Below the pieces are notes generated by a model, which was given only the letters and a program-made list of their open reading frames with translations, was not told where the DNA came from and searched no databases. Both the position numbers and the translations under genes were made by a program. Below are positions 56,413 through 64,000 of a DNA stretch of 64,000 bases, in pieces. Origin of the DNA: Rhodospirillaceae bacterium (GTDB lineage Bacteria > Pseudomonadota > Alphaproteobacteria > Rhodospirillales > UBA2165); NCBI GenBank assembly GCA_018674495.1, contig JABHAA010000047.1, positions 1 to 64,000 on the forward strand, in the 5' to 3' direction. Every line of letters starts with the position of its first letter. Position 1 is the stretch's first letter.

Positions 56413-56886
56413 ATGGATAAATACCCAATGACGGCCGGCGGTTTCGAGGCGCTGGAAGAAGAGCGTAAATTCCTGAAAACCGTTGAGCGGCCGTCGATCA
56501 TCAAGGCCATCGAGGTCGCCCGCGAGCATGGCGATTTATCGGAAAACGCCGAATATCATGCGGCGCGGGAACGCCAGAGCTTTACCGAAGGGCGTCTCGC
56601 CGAGCTTGAAGACGTGATCAGCCGTGCCGAGGTGATCGACCCGACAAGCATTACCGGAAAAATCATTCGCTTCGGCGCCACCGTCCGGCTCGCCGACCAA
56701 GACAACGACGAGAAATCCACCTACCAGATCGTCGGCACCCACGAGAGCGATATCGCCGAGGGTAAGCTGTCGATCACTTCGCCGCTGGCGCGGGCGCTGA
56801 TCGGCAAGACGGTCGGCGATACGGCCGAAGTCAACACACCGGGCGGCGGCAAGTCCTACGAGATCATGAAGGTCCAATTTAAGTAG
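56413..56886 (+). CDS. greA: Transcription elongation factor GreA
   Basis: A 157-residue GreA. The N-terminal coiled coil carries the acidic tip in [12 protein letters not shown] (Asp and Glu that enter the RNA polymerase secondary channel), and the C-terminal FKBP-like domain includes [12 protein letters not shown] and [14 protein letters not shown]. It rescues backtracked polymerase by stimulating transcript cleavage. It lies 72 bp after carB on the same strand, the usual carAB-greA order of alphaproteobacteria. Confidence 0.97.
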   Translation: MDKYPMTAGGFEALEEERKFLKTVERPSIIKAIEVAREHGDLSENAEYHAARERQSFTEGRLAELEDVISRAEVIDPTSITGKIIRFGATVRLADQDNDEKSTYQIVGTHESDIAEGKLSITSPLARALIGKTVGDTAEVNTPGGGKSYEIMKVQFK

Positions 56887-56892
56887 CAGATT

Positions 56893-58164
56893 TTATTGGT
56901 CCGCTTCGGGGCCGGCTTCCATGGCCGTGCGCCGACGCCTAAGCGCCGGCACCGCAATGAGAATAATCACCATCGCCAAGGCGGCGGCGGCTGTCAGTGC
57001 ACCGCTAAGGCCGATTTGATCGGCCAGCCAGCCGATGCTGAGGGTGCCGAGAGCCGGGGCGCCCATGCCAAGCGATATGTTGATCGAGATCACACGCCCG
57101 CGCATATCGGCGCGCGACAGGGTCTGGACCAGGGAATAAGCGGACACCTGGTTGGCGATCAGCGCGCCCGCTGCCAGCGCCAGGATAAAAAGGGCCGGTA
57201 TGAAAAACGGCGTGAGGGCAAAGGCGATCATCGCCACTGTGGTCAAAAGCGAGGAAACCACCAGAATTGAAACCAGCCCCTGAGTTTTACTTCGGGTCAG
57301 AAGCCAGATAGCGACCAGGAGGGCGCCAAGCCCCGACGCCGAAGTGAGGGCGCCGAGACCCTCGGCGCCTCGGTTGAATACTTCCGCCGCGAAGCCGGGC
57401 ATCAGATCGTTATAGGGGCGGAGAAAAAAACCGGCGGTGATGGTGACCAGAAACAACAACCCGAGGGAGCGCTCATTGGCCACATATCGAAACCCGGCGC
57501 GCATGTCGGTGATGATGCCGCCGCTGGCAGTTTCGTCCCGGACCAAAGGGGCGATATCGATCATGCCGATCATCAATACCATCCAAGCGGTGGACGCGGT
57601 GTAGGCAAGGATCGAGGCGCCGGCATTGAAATTGGCGATCAGCGCCGCCGCCAATACCGGCCCGATGAAGGTGCCGAGCTGGAAGGTGGTGGAATTGAAG
57701 GCAACCGCGGCGGAGATATTTTCGCGCCCGACAAGCTGCGGGATCAAGGCCTGGCGCGCCGGAAACTCAAAACCAAAGATGGCGCCTTGCAGGATATTAA
57801 GGATGACAAGAAGTTGCAGATTGATCTGGCCAGTGAACGCCAACATGCCGAGACTGCCGGTAATCACGGTGCCGAACAGCCCGGCGGTAATCGCCGTCCG
57901 CCGGTGACCGTAACGGTCGGCGACGGCGCCGGCGAACGGCGCCGTGATCATGACCGGCAGCATGGCGGCAACGGTGATGATACCCAGCCAGGTGGCCTGT
58001 TCGGTCAGCTCCCAGGTGAGCCAGCCAATGCCGAGCCGGTTGCCCCACCAGCCATGCACGTGGGCCACATGGCCGAGGGCATAGAGACGGTAATTGCGTT
58101 GCGCGAGCGCCCGCGCGACCCCGCCGAACAATTGGGGGTGGGCGTTGATCATGCGGCGTATCAA
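56893..58164 (-). CDS. MFS transporter (enterobactin-exporter-like MFS_3 type)
   Basis: A major-facilitator protein of about 420 residues with twelve predicted helices. The conserved loop motif GAVADRYGHRRTAI follows helix 2, and FEFPARQALIPQLVGRENISAAVAFNS is typical of the EntS/MFS_3 group. Function is drug or metabolite export; the substrate is unknown. The start is uncertain: TTG 58164 has GGGAG seven bases upstream, ATG 58152 lies four codons later, and longer frames to 58218 and 58290 exist. It is convergent with greA and divergent from the DUF3891 gene. Confidence 0.85.
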   Translation of the reverse strand: MIRRMINAHPQLFGGVARALAQRNYRLYALGHVAHVHGWWGNRLGIGWLTWELTEQATWLGIITVAAMLPVMITAPFAGAVADRYGHRRTAITAGLFGTVITGSLGMLAFTGQINLQLLVILNILQGAIFGFEFPARQALIPQLVGRENISAAVAFNSTTFQLGTFIGPVLAAALIANFNAGASILAYTASTAWMVLMIGMIDIAPLVRDETASGGIITDMRAGFRYVANERSLGLLFLVTITAGFFLRPYNDLMPGFAAEVFNRGAEGLGALTSASGLGALLVAIWLLTRSKTQGLVSILVVSSLLTTVAMIAFALTPFFIPALFILALAAGALIANQVSAYSLVQTLSRADMRGRVISINISLGMGAPALGTLSIGWLADQIGLSGALTAAAALAMVIILIAVPALRRRRTAMEAGPEADQ

Positions 58165-58304
58165 ATGAGCGCTCCCGGGACAGCGTTGGACCGCTTTATT
58201 GAGCCCCGATAGCGACATTGTAAAGTACTGCTTTCGACCCGCCCGGCGTTGCGATGACCGGGAGCCCATAGTAGAGTTCTGAAAATCCAAGGAGGGTTCA
58301 GTCG

Positions 58305-59138
58305 ATGATGATCCAGAATGCGCCCGAAGGCGAAAAACGATTTATCAGCACCATGGTCGAACATCTCGATCTGTGCGAGCAGTTCGGTCGCGCTTTCGGT
58401 AATGACCAATTTGAGCGGCCAGAGCCCTTTGACGAGGTGATCTTTGCGGTCGCCCATCACGACCGGGGCTGGGACGATGCGGACGCCGCGCCGGTGCTGC
58501 ACGAGCCGAGCGGCTATCCGTGTGGGCTCGGCACTGGGCCAGTACCCGGCGTGCTCGATACCTCCAAACGCTCGCCGGACTTCAACGAGGCCCGGCATGC
58601 CTATTGCGGACTCCTGTCTTCCCTGCATTCGTGGGGGCTCTATAACGACCGCTATGGGGTGTCGGAATTCAGCGTCCTCGGCGGCGGCAAGTCGGTGCCC
58701 ATTCCGCCCAAGGATGAAGACTATGTGCACGGCCTCCTGGATGGCGAGATCGCCCGCCAGGAACGGCTGAAGGCGGTGCTGGCGGGCGATCCGGCAACCG
58801 CTGGCTGGATCGAAGAAGGCGCGCTGATGCGCAACTACAAGTTCCTGCAATTCATGGACACATTGGCGCTCTACTTCAATCTCCGCCACGCTGGCGACCG
58901 CTCAAGTGAAACCTTCGTCCATGTGCCCATGTCGGAAGCGGTGGACGCCGAAGTGACGGTCACGCCGATGGGCAATGACCGCTATGCGGTCACGCCGTTC
59001 CCCTTCAACGGCGAGGTGCTTGAGGTGCGCTGCAAGGGCCGCTATTTCAAGGCGGTGTCGGATGCGCCGACCGATCTCGGCGCGCACTTATATGGGCTAC
59101 CCGGCGACGAGCAGGTGCACATCCTTGAGGCCGCGTAG
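58305..59138 (+). CDS. DUF3891 family protein
   Basis: A 277-residue soluble protein that fits the DUF3891 pattern as I recall it. It contains VAHHDRGWDDADAAPVLHE and the histidine-rich HAYCGLLSSLHSWGLYNDRYG, which suggest a metal-binding helical (HD-like) site. A second conserved block is MRNYKFLQFMDTLALYFNLR. The C-terminal 80 residues are beta-rich (TPMGNDRYAVTPFPFNGEVLEV). GGAGG precedes the ATG. Function is not established. It is upstream of a Bcr/CflA-type transporter on the same strand. Confidence 0.75.
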   Translation: MMIQNAPEGEKRFISTMVEHLDLCEQFGRAFGNDQFERPEPFDEVIFAVAHHDRGWDDADAAPVLHEPSGYPCGLGTGPVPGVLDTSKRSPDFNEARHAYCGLLSSLHSWGLYNDRYGVSEFSVLGGGKSVPIPPKDEDYVHGLLDGEIARQERLKAVLAGDPATAGWIEEGALMRNYKFLQFMDTLALYFNLRHAGDRSSETFVHVPMSEAVDAEVTVTPMGNDRYAVTPFPFNGEVLEVRCKGRYFKAVSDAPTDLGAHLYGLPGDEQVHILEAA

Positions 59139-59168
59139 GCGCGCAACTGCTTGACGTTGCCGCCTTTC

Positions 59169-60392
59169 ATGGCATCCGATAATCAACCCAAGCGTCTTGA
59201 AGACCGCCGCGTTCTACTGGCGACCACGCTAGGCGGCATCGCCTTTATGGGCGCGTTGTCGACGGATTCCTTTCTGCCTTCGATGGTCGCTGTCGCCGGT
59301 GCCTTCGAAGTGGATATGGGCCAGGTGCAATTCGCGCTGGCGTCTTTCGTCCTTGGCGGCACCATAGGCCAGATATTCGTCGGCCCGCTGGCCGACCGGT
59401 TTGGCCGGCGCTGGGTTCTTTTGAGCGGGCTGGCGGTCTATGTGGTGGCGTCGCTGGCGATCATGATGTCGGCTTCAATGACCGAAATGATTGTGCTTCG
59501 CTTCGTACAGGGCCTCGTTGCCTCCACCGGGCGCATCGTTGCGCGCGCCATTGTCCGTGATCTCTATAGCCGCGATCTGGCGGCGCAGATGTTCGCCTAT
59601 ATCGCCTTTGTTGGCAGTATGGTTCCTGTCATCGGATCGATCACCAGCGCGCAATTGCTGGAGCATTTCGGCTGGCCGGCGGTATTTCTGTTCATGGCGG
59701 TGGTCGCCGCCATCCTGGCGGTTTTGTTCTGGCACTATATCGACGAAACCCTCGAGACCAAGAACATGAGCGCCATGCGCTTCATTCCAATGGTGCAAAA
59801 CTACATCTCGATTTTGTCGCACAAGCAGTTCCTCTCTTACGTGGGCATCACCATCGGCAACTCGATCGGGCTGCATGCGTTTCTGGCTTCCTCGGCGGCG
59901 GTTCTGATCGGCGCGTATGGATTGACGCCCACGATCTATTCCTTCTGGTTCGCCGCCGTCATGATCTCCAACACAGGCGCCAATTATCTGGGCGGGCGGC
60001 TGGTGGTGCGCCTCGGCGCGGGCCGTATGATTTTCATCGGCACCGTGATCACGGTGATCAGCGGCGCCGCCATATTGGCCCTGGCGCTTATGGGCATAAA
60101 TACAACGCCAGCGCTGATCGTTCCGATGATGGCCTTTATGTTCGCTTTTGCGTTCCTGTCACCATCGTCCCAGGCGGGCGCGTTGGCGCCATTCGCGGCT
60201 CAGGCCGGCACCGCGTCTTCGGCGATGGGTATCATTCAAGGCCTGACCAGCGCCGCGACCGGCGCCGCACTTGGTTTGTTGCCGGGCTCAACCTTCACCG
60301 AAATGGCCGCATTCGTTGCCATCGGCAGCGGTGTTATTTTGGTATTTTACGGGGTTTTCATTCGCCGGTTGCCGAGCAGCGATCAGGCTTAA
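59169..60392 (+). CDS. MFS multidrug transporter, Bcr/CflA type
   Basis: A 407-residue twelve-helix drug/H+ antiporter-like protein. Signature regions are STDSFLPSMVAVAGAFEVD in helix 1, GPLADRFGRRWVLLSGLAVY (motif A) and LRFVQGLVASTGRIVARAIVRDLY (the Bcr/CflA motif C-like block). It resembles bicyclomycin/sulfonamide exporters, but the physiological substrate is unknown. ATG 59169 has no strong ribosome site; TTG 59151, six codons earlier, is an alternative. It follows the DUF3891 gene by 30 bp and may be translated with it. Confidence 0.88.
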   Translation: MASDNQPKRLEDRRVLLATTLGGIAFMGALSTDSFLPSMVAVAGAFEVDMGQVQFALASFVLGGTIGQIFVGPLADRFGRRWVLLSGLAVYVVASLAIMMSASMTEMIVLRFVQGLVASTGRIVARAIVRDLYSRDLAAQMFAYIAFVGSMVPVIGSITSAQLLEHFGWPAVFLFMAVVAAILAVLFWHYIDETLETKNMSAMRFIPMVQNYISILSHKQFLSYVGITIGNSIGLHAFLASSAAVLIGAYGLTPTIYSFWFAAVMISNTGANYLGGRLVVRLGAGRMIFIGTVITVISGAAILALALMGINTTPALIVPMMAFMFAFAFLSPSSQAGALAPFAAQAGTASSAMGIIQGLTSAATGAALGLLPGSTFTEMAAFVAIGSGVILVFYGVFIRRLPSSDQA

Positions 60393-60408
60393 GGCAGATG
60401 CCTTTACG

Positions 60409-61593
60409 TTACTTGTCACCGAACTCGGCGCGCCGGATCACCGCTTCGCCGCTTTCGGTTTCGAATTTTTCGGTCGCCGTCTGAATGGCACCGCGCACCT
60501 TGATGCGGTTGTCGTCCTGGTTGGCCTTGGCAAAATCATAGCTGCCCTGGCGCGCCTGGTTGGCGCCGGTGAGGCGCGGGCGCACATATTCGGCCATCAA
60601 TTCGAAACTGCGCCAAGTGGCCGCCGGCGGCGCCCAATCCATGCCGAACATTAACAATCCGCCGAAGCCGCCAACGCCGTCCCAGACCCGCTGAATTTCG
60701 GCCACGGCGTCGTCGGGGGTGCCGATGATGGCACGCTGATTTTCGGCAATGAACTTAGCCGGATCATCGAGCCCGCGCTCGACCATGTGACCGGCGGACA
60801 CTACGTCGTGGGAATAATCGATCCATTTTTCGAGGCCCCACTGCACGTCTTCAAAAGCCTTCTCCCTGGTCTCGGCCAGATGCACGAATGTGGTGATGCG
60901 AAACTTGGAACGGTCGGGAATGTGCCCGTGGCGGGCACATTCGGCTTCGTAGATAGCCCAGTTCTGGGCGTATTTGGAAAGCGCGTCGTCGTTGATGCCG
61001 CCGAGGGTCAACAGGCCAAGCCCATAGCGGCCAGCCTGCACAACACCCGCCGGCGAGCGCACCGAAGTCACCGCCATTTCAATCATCGGCTTGGTGTAAC
61101 AGCCGAGCCCGAGGCGGGCATCTTGTAGATCAAACCAATCGGTTTTCAAGGTCACGGTTTCGCCCTGCAATAGTGGCACGACGGCGGCCAGGGCTTCTTC
61201 CAGACGCGGGCGCTGCTGGGCTGGCTGGATGCCCATCATCTGCGCATCGGAGGCCAACGCGCCGGGGCCGACGCCGAAGATGGCGCGGCCGCGCAATTGG
61301 TGATCCAACTGGGCCATGGTATCGGCGGCGATCAACGGATTGTGGTAGGGCAAGGATTTGACCCCGGTGCCGAAACGGATATGGCGGGTGCGCTCGGCAG
61401 CGGCGGCGATAAACAGCTCCGGCGCGGCGATCATCTCGAAGCCGCCGGAATGATGCTCACCGATCCAGGCCTCGTCATAGCCGAGCCTATCCAGATGCTC
61501 CATCAGCCGGAAATCCCGCTCCAGCAGCACTTGTGGGTCGGCCATCTTGTCGTGATGCGGTCCGTGAAAGATGCCCAGCTTCAACTGGCTCAT
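60409..61593 (-). CDS. LLM-class (luciferase-like) flavin-dependent oxidoreductase
   Basis: A 394-residue TIM-barrel flavoenzyme of the bacterial luciferase family. Typical blocks are YDEAWIGEHHSGGFEMIAAPELFIAAAAERT, FGTGVKSLPYHNPLIAAD and FGVGPGALASDAQMMG. It uses reduced FMN (or F420 in some subgroups) to oxygenate a small organic molecule. The start at MSQLKLGIF (61593) is taken because it aligns with the family N-terminus. It lies downstream of the PhyH-like oxygenase on the same strand with a short gap, so both may act in one degradation pathway. Confidence 0.88.
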   Translation of the reverse strand: MSQLKLGIFHGPHHDKMADPQVLLERDFRLMEHLDRLGYDEAWIGEHHSGGFEMIAAPELFIAAAAERTRHIRFGTGVKSLPYHNPLIAADTMAQLDHQLRGRAIFGVGPGALASDAQMMGIQPAQQRPRLEEALAAVVPLLQGETVTLKTDWFDLQDARLGLGCYTKPMIEMAVTSVRSPAGVVQAGRYGLGLLTLGGINDDALSKYAQNWAIYEAECARHGHIPDRSKFRITTFVHLAETREKAFEDVQWGLEKWIDYSHDVVSAGHMVERGLDDPAKFIAENQRAIIGTPDDAVAEIQRVWDGVGGFGGLLMFGMDWAPPAATWRSFELMAEYVRPRLTGANQARQGSYDFAKANQDDNRIKVRGAIQTATEKFETESGEAVIRRAEFGDK

Positions 61594-61638
61594 ATCAAAT
61601 GATTGGCTCAAAAGTCCCCTCCCCAAATCGGATCAGCG

Positions 61639-62466
61639 TCAACTGCGCCCGCCGGCGTCGATTTTATTCGCGGTCGCGTTGAGATAAAGCGCCCGCGTAT
61701 CATGCATGGCCTGGATGCAGGCCGGATCGAAATCCTCGGTCGGTTCAGGATCGATACCCCAATTGCCGCACGTATCCTCGCCGCGCAGCAGCATGGCGCT
61801 GGAACCCTCGAACCGGGTTTCGCGCACATGCGGCGCCACATAATGGATGGATAACCCTACCCGGGGATGATCGGCGGTGTTGGGACCTGAACCGTGCACC
61901 ACGCTTTCATGATGGAAAACCACCTGGCCGGGCGCGAGCACGGCGCTCACGGCTTTTTCCTCAGGCACGTCCTTGGCGTTCTGCGCCATGGGGAGAAGAT
62001 TGTCGGCGTCCGGCATGATGTCGTGGACGGTCGCAAATTTGTGCGAGCCCGGAATATATTTGACGCAGCCCGATTGCTCGGTCGATGGGTTGAAGGCCAG
62101 CCACGCTGTGAGGGTATCGGCAGGCTCGAAGCCATAAAAGAAGCTGTCCGTGTGCCAGGACACATAGCGGGGATCATGGGCCTTCTTGGCGAAGAACGAG
62201 GCGCCCCAGCAGAGCACGTCGGGGCCGATCAAATCTTCCACGGCATCCAGAAGCCTTGGTGCGCGCACCACATCACAGAGCCAGGGAAACGGCAGATGCG
62301 CCTTGATGCGGTAGCGATCCTGGGGCTCATCGCCGATGGCATTTTCCAAAGCCTCAAATTTATCGCGCAATTGGGCGGCGGCGTCCGGGCCATACACATC
62401 GAACGGAAACAGAAAACCGTTCTCGCCATAAGCGGCGACTTGATCGCCGCTCAAAATCTTGGGCAT
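61639..62466 (-). CDS. Phytanoyl-CoA dioxygenase (PhyH) family protein
   Basis: A 275-residue Fe(II)/2-oxoglutarate oxygenase. Iron ligands are His and Asp in YVSWHTDSFFYG and distal His in ESVVHGSGPN; the arginine in HPRVGLSIHYVAPHVR binds 2-oxoglutarate. It hydroxylates an unactivated carbon of a small molecule; PhyH relatives act on phytanoyl-CoA, ectoine or natural products. It is first in a minus-strand pair with the LLM oxidoreductase. The closest substrate cannot be decided. Confidence 0.88.
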   Translation of the reverse strand: MPKILSGDQVAAYGENGFLFPFDVYGPDAAAQLRDKFEALENAIGDEPQDRYRIKAHLPFPWLCDVVRAPRLLDAVEDLIGPDVLCWGASFFAKKAHDPRYVSWHTDSFFYGFEPADTLTAWLAFNPSTEQSGCVKYIPGSHKFATVHDIMPDADNLLPMAQNAKDVPEEKAVSAVLAPGQVVFHHESVVHGSGPNTADHPRVGLSIHYVAPHVRETRFEGSSAMLLRGEDTCGNWGIDPEPTEDFDPACIQAMHDTRALYLNATANKIDAGGRS

Positions 62467-62589
62467 GCGCGCCGTTCCTCTTCTGGATCAAACCTGGGGC
62501 GAAGACTACCCTCCGGGTTTGGGCCTTGTCCATGTTGGAACCGTTGGGTACACGGTTAGGCTTGGGTGGGCTTCACAAATCGGGTTTCC

Positions 62590-63567
62590 ATGCTCGGCAT
62601 TTTATTCGGAATTCTGGCGGCCGCCAGCTTCGGCTTCAATAGCGCCAGCGCCCGGCGCGGCGTCATCGGCGGCACGCCTTTTCAGGCGATGGCTATTTCA
62701 ATGCCACTGGGCTTGATCATGTTCGCCGTGCTGGCGGGCGTCGCCGGCCAATGGTCCGAGTTTGCGCGCCTGGATTTAAGCGCCATCGGGTTTCTGGCCG
62801 CCGGCGGCATCGCCCATTTCGTCTGGGGCCGTTATTTCAACGTGCGTTCGCTGGCGGCGGTGGGTTCTAACCTGGCAGCGCCGGTACAGCAGTTTCAGCT
62901 TCTGCTGGCCCTCGCATTGGCGGTCTTGTTTCTCGGCGAGACCCTGACGCCGCTGAAAGTTTTGGGCATCGTTCTCGTCATTTCAGCGCCCATGTATATC
63001 CTGTCGCGCCGCGCCAAGGATAAGGGCGCGCAAAAGCCGGCGGCGAAAGACGGCTTCAAACCGCGCATGGCCGAAGGCTACACGTGCGCTTTCTTGGCTG
63101 GCGTCGGTTTTGGCTCCTCGACCGTGTTGATCAAGGCCGGGCTTAGCGATCCGAGCCTCAGCCTGATCGGTGGCGTAGTTTCCTATGTCGCGGCGACCTC
63201 CGTGGTGGTCCTGGTATTGCTGATACCCAGCATGCGCACCGAAGTGCGCTCCACCACCCGGCAATCAGCCAAATGGTTTCTCTATTCCGGGCTCGGCGTA
63301 TCGGTGTCGCAGCTATTCCGCTACATCGCCATCGGCCTTGCGCCGGTAACGGTGGTACAGCCGCTGCAAAGCCTCTCGGTCATATTTCGCATGATCTTCG
63401 GCTATTTCATCAACCGCGACCACGAAGCCTTCGAGGGTTATGTAATCTTCGGTATCGGATTATCGTTTCTGGGCGCCCTGTCGCTGACCTTGTCGGTGGG
63501 GCTGGTGGCCGACAATCTGGATCTGCCGGTCTGGCTGGCGGACATCATTTCCTGGCAATGGCCCTGA
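62590..63567 (+). CDS. EamA/DMT-family transporter
   Basis: A 325-residue inner-membrane protein with ten predicted helices in two EamA repeats. Repeat 1 ends around VLFLGETLTPLKVLGIVLVI, and repeat 2 has VSQLFRYIAIGLAPVTVVQPLQSLSVIFRMIFGYF. A charged cytoplasmic linker (about 138-158) separates them. It exports or imports metabolites; no substrate is evident. ATG 62590 starts the first helix directly; the extension to 62566 adds eight polar residues. Confidence 0.85.
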   Translation: MLGILFGILAAASFGFNSASARRGVIGGTPFQAMAISMPLGLIMFAVLAGVAGQWSEFARLDLSAIGFLAAGGIAHFVWGRYFNVRSLAAVGSNLAAPVQQFQLLLALALAVLFLGETLTPLKVLGIVLVISAPMYILSRRAKDKGAQKPAAKDGFKPRMAEGYTCAFLAGVGFGSSTVLIKAGLSDPSLSLIGGVVSYVAATSVVVLVLLIPSMRTEVRSTTRQSAKWFLYSGLGVSVSQLFRYIAIGLAPVTVVQPLQSLSVIFRMIFGYFINRDHEAFEGYVIFGIGLSFLGALSLTLSVGLVADNLDLPVWLADIISWQWP

Positions 63568-63647
63568 TGAGGCCCGCTTGCATCCCGGTTTCCCGTGGTG
63601 CAAATGAAGGAGCAAGAAATCCTTAACGCCAACCAAGATTGAAACCC

Positions 63648-64000
63648 ATGCCAGCCGAATTGTCCGAGCCAACACGCCGCAGCTACCGATCCCATCGTTT
63701 GCAACTCAATTATGTAGATTGGGGCAACGAAGGCGCACCGCCGATGATCATGATCCATGGCGGGCGCGACCATGCCCGCTCCTGGGATTGGGTGGCGGCG
63801 GAATTGAAGGCGGATTACCACGTCATGGCGGTGGATCTTCGCGGCCATGGGGATTCGGCCTGGACCAATAGCGCCACCTACGCGATCGATGAGTTCGTCT
63901 ATGACGTGGCCGAACTGATCCACCAGAAAAATTTGGCGCCGGTGACCATCATCTCCCATTCCTTGGGCGGCATTATCGGGCTTCGCTATAGCGGTATCTA
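63648..64000 (+). CDS. Alpha/beta hydrolase, N-terminal part (runs off window)
   Basis: The visible 117 residues start MPAELSEPTRRSYRSHRLQL. They contain the oxyanion-hole motif MIHGGRDHARSWDW, the strand MAVDLRGHGDSAW, and the nucleophile elbow SHSLGG (Ser near residue 106). This is the typical order for alpha/beta hydrolases of the epoxide-hydrolase/esterase type. The acid and histidine of the triad lie beyond the window. It is 80 bp after the DMT transporter on the same strand. Confidence 0.88.
   Translation, partial: MPAELSEPTRRSYRSHRLQLNYVDWGNEGAPPMIMIHGGRDHARSWDWVAAELKADYHVMAVDLRGHGDSAWTNSATYAIDEFVYDVAELIHQKNLAPVTIISHSLGGIIGLRYSGI

Overview
The window looks like a chromosomal segment of a sulfur-oxidising alphaproteobacterium, probably a Rhodospirillales-like free-living or marine lineage. 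This is inferred from the dnaG-rpoD and carA-carB-greA arrangements, a long sigma-70 with an acidic insert, many TRAP/TTT transporters, and an oxidative-type dsr operon (dsrEFH and dsrL present, no dsrD). Housekeeping and dsr genes are GC-rich, while the regulatory gaps are very AT-rich.

Region 1 (1-16.4 kb): sulfur oxidation. A minus-strand operon dsrABEFHCMKLJOPN (14694 to 2877) encodes reverse dissimilatory sulfite reductase, its sulfur relay (DsrEFH, DsrC), the DsrMKJOP membrane complex, the DsrL NADH-linked oxidoreductase and the siroheme amidase DsrN. It is followed by a separate dsrE2-tusA unit, an ArsR-family regulator whose cysteine spacing resembles the persulfide sensors SqrR/BigR, a divergent cysK, and the frameshifted C-terminal stub of a DmsC/SoeC-type membrane anchor. 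Divergently from dsrA, three overlapping plus-strand genes encode a TauD-like 2-oxoglutarate oxygenase and two small unrecognised proteins.

Region 2 (16.4-29.2 kb): accessory catabolism. It holds an amidohydrolase, a dienelactone hydrolase, a MscS channel, a DUF3012 lipoprotein, a DapA-family aldolase with a dihydropyrimidinase, a YdhR-like monooxygenase, and a LysR regulator facing a three-part TRAP transporter and an FAD monooxygenase.

Region 3 (29.2-45.5 kb): a catabolic island. It contains a decayed TRAP permease, an intact fused TRAP permease with a TAXI binding protein, a GntR/FCD regulator, a TctC/TctA-TctB-fusion tripartite transporter, and a divergent cluster of two arylsulfotransferase-like proteins, a zinc alcohol dehydrogenase and a formylglycine-type sulfatase. 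A TTGTACAA-like motif recurs in its promoter gaps. It ends in a broken IS6-type transposase and the 3' end of a tRNA(CAT).

Region 4 (45.5-64 kb): housekeeping, then mixed genes. It has tRNA, rpoD, dnaG, yqeY, carA, carB and greA, followed by two MFS transporters, a DUF3891 protein, an LLM flavin oxidoreductase, a PhyH-type oxygenase, a DMT transporter and a truncated alpha/beta hydrolase. A GxxExxY-family gene enclosed by 18-bp inverted repeats sits directly after the carA stop codon. A gene-less 177-bp element with closely related inverted repeats lies between yqeY and dnaG. This pair, the dsr-linked oxygenase trio and the arylsulfotransferase cluster are the most promising leads.
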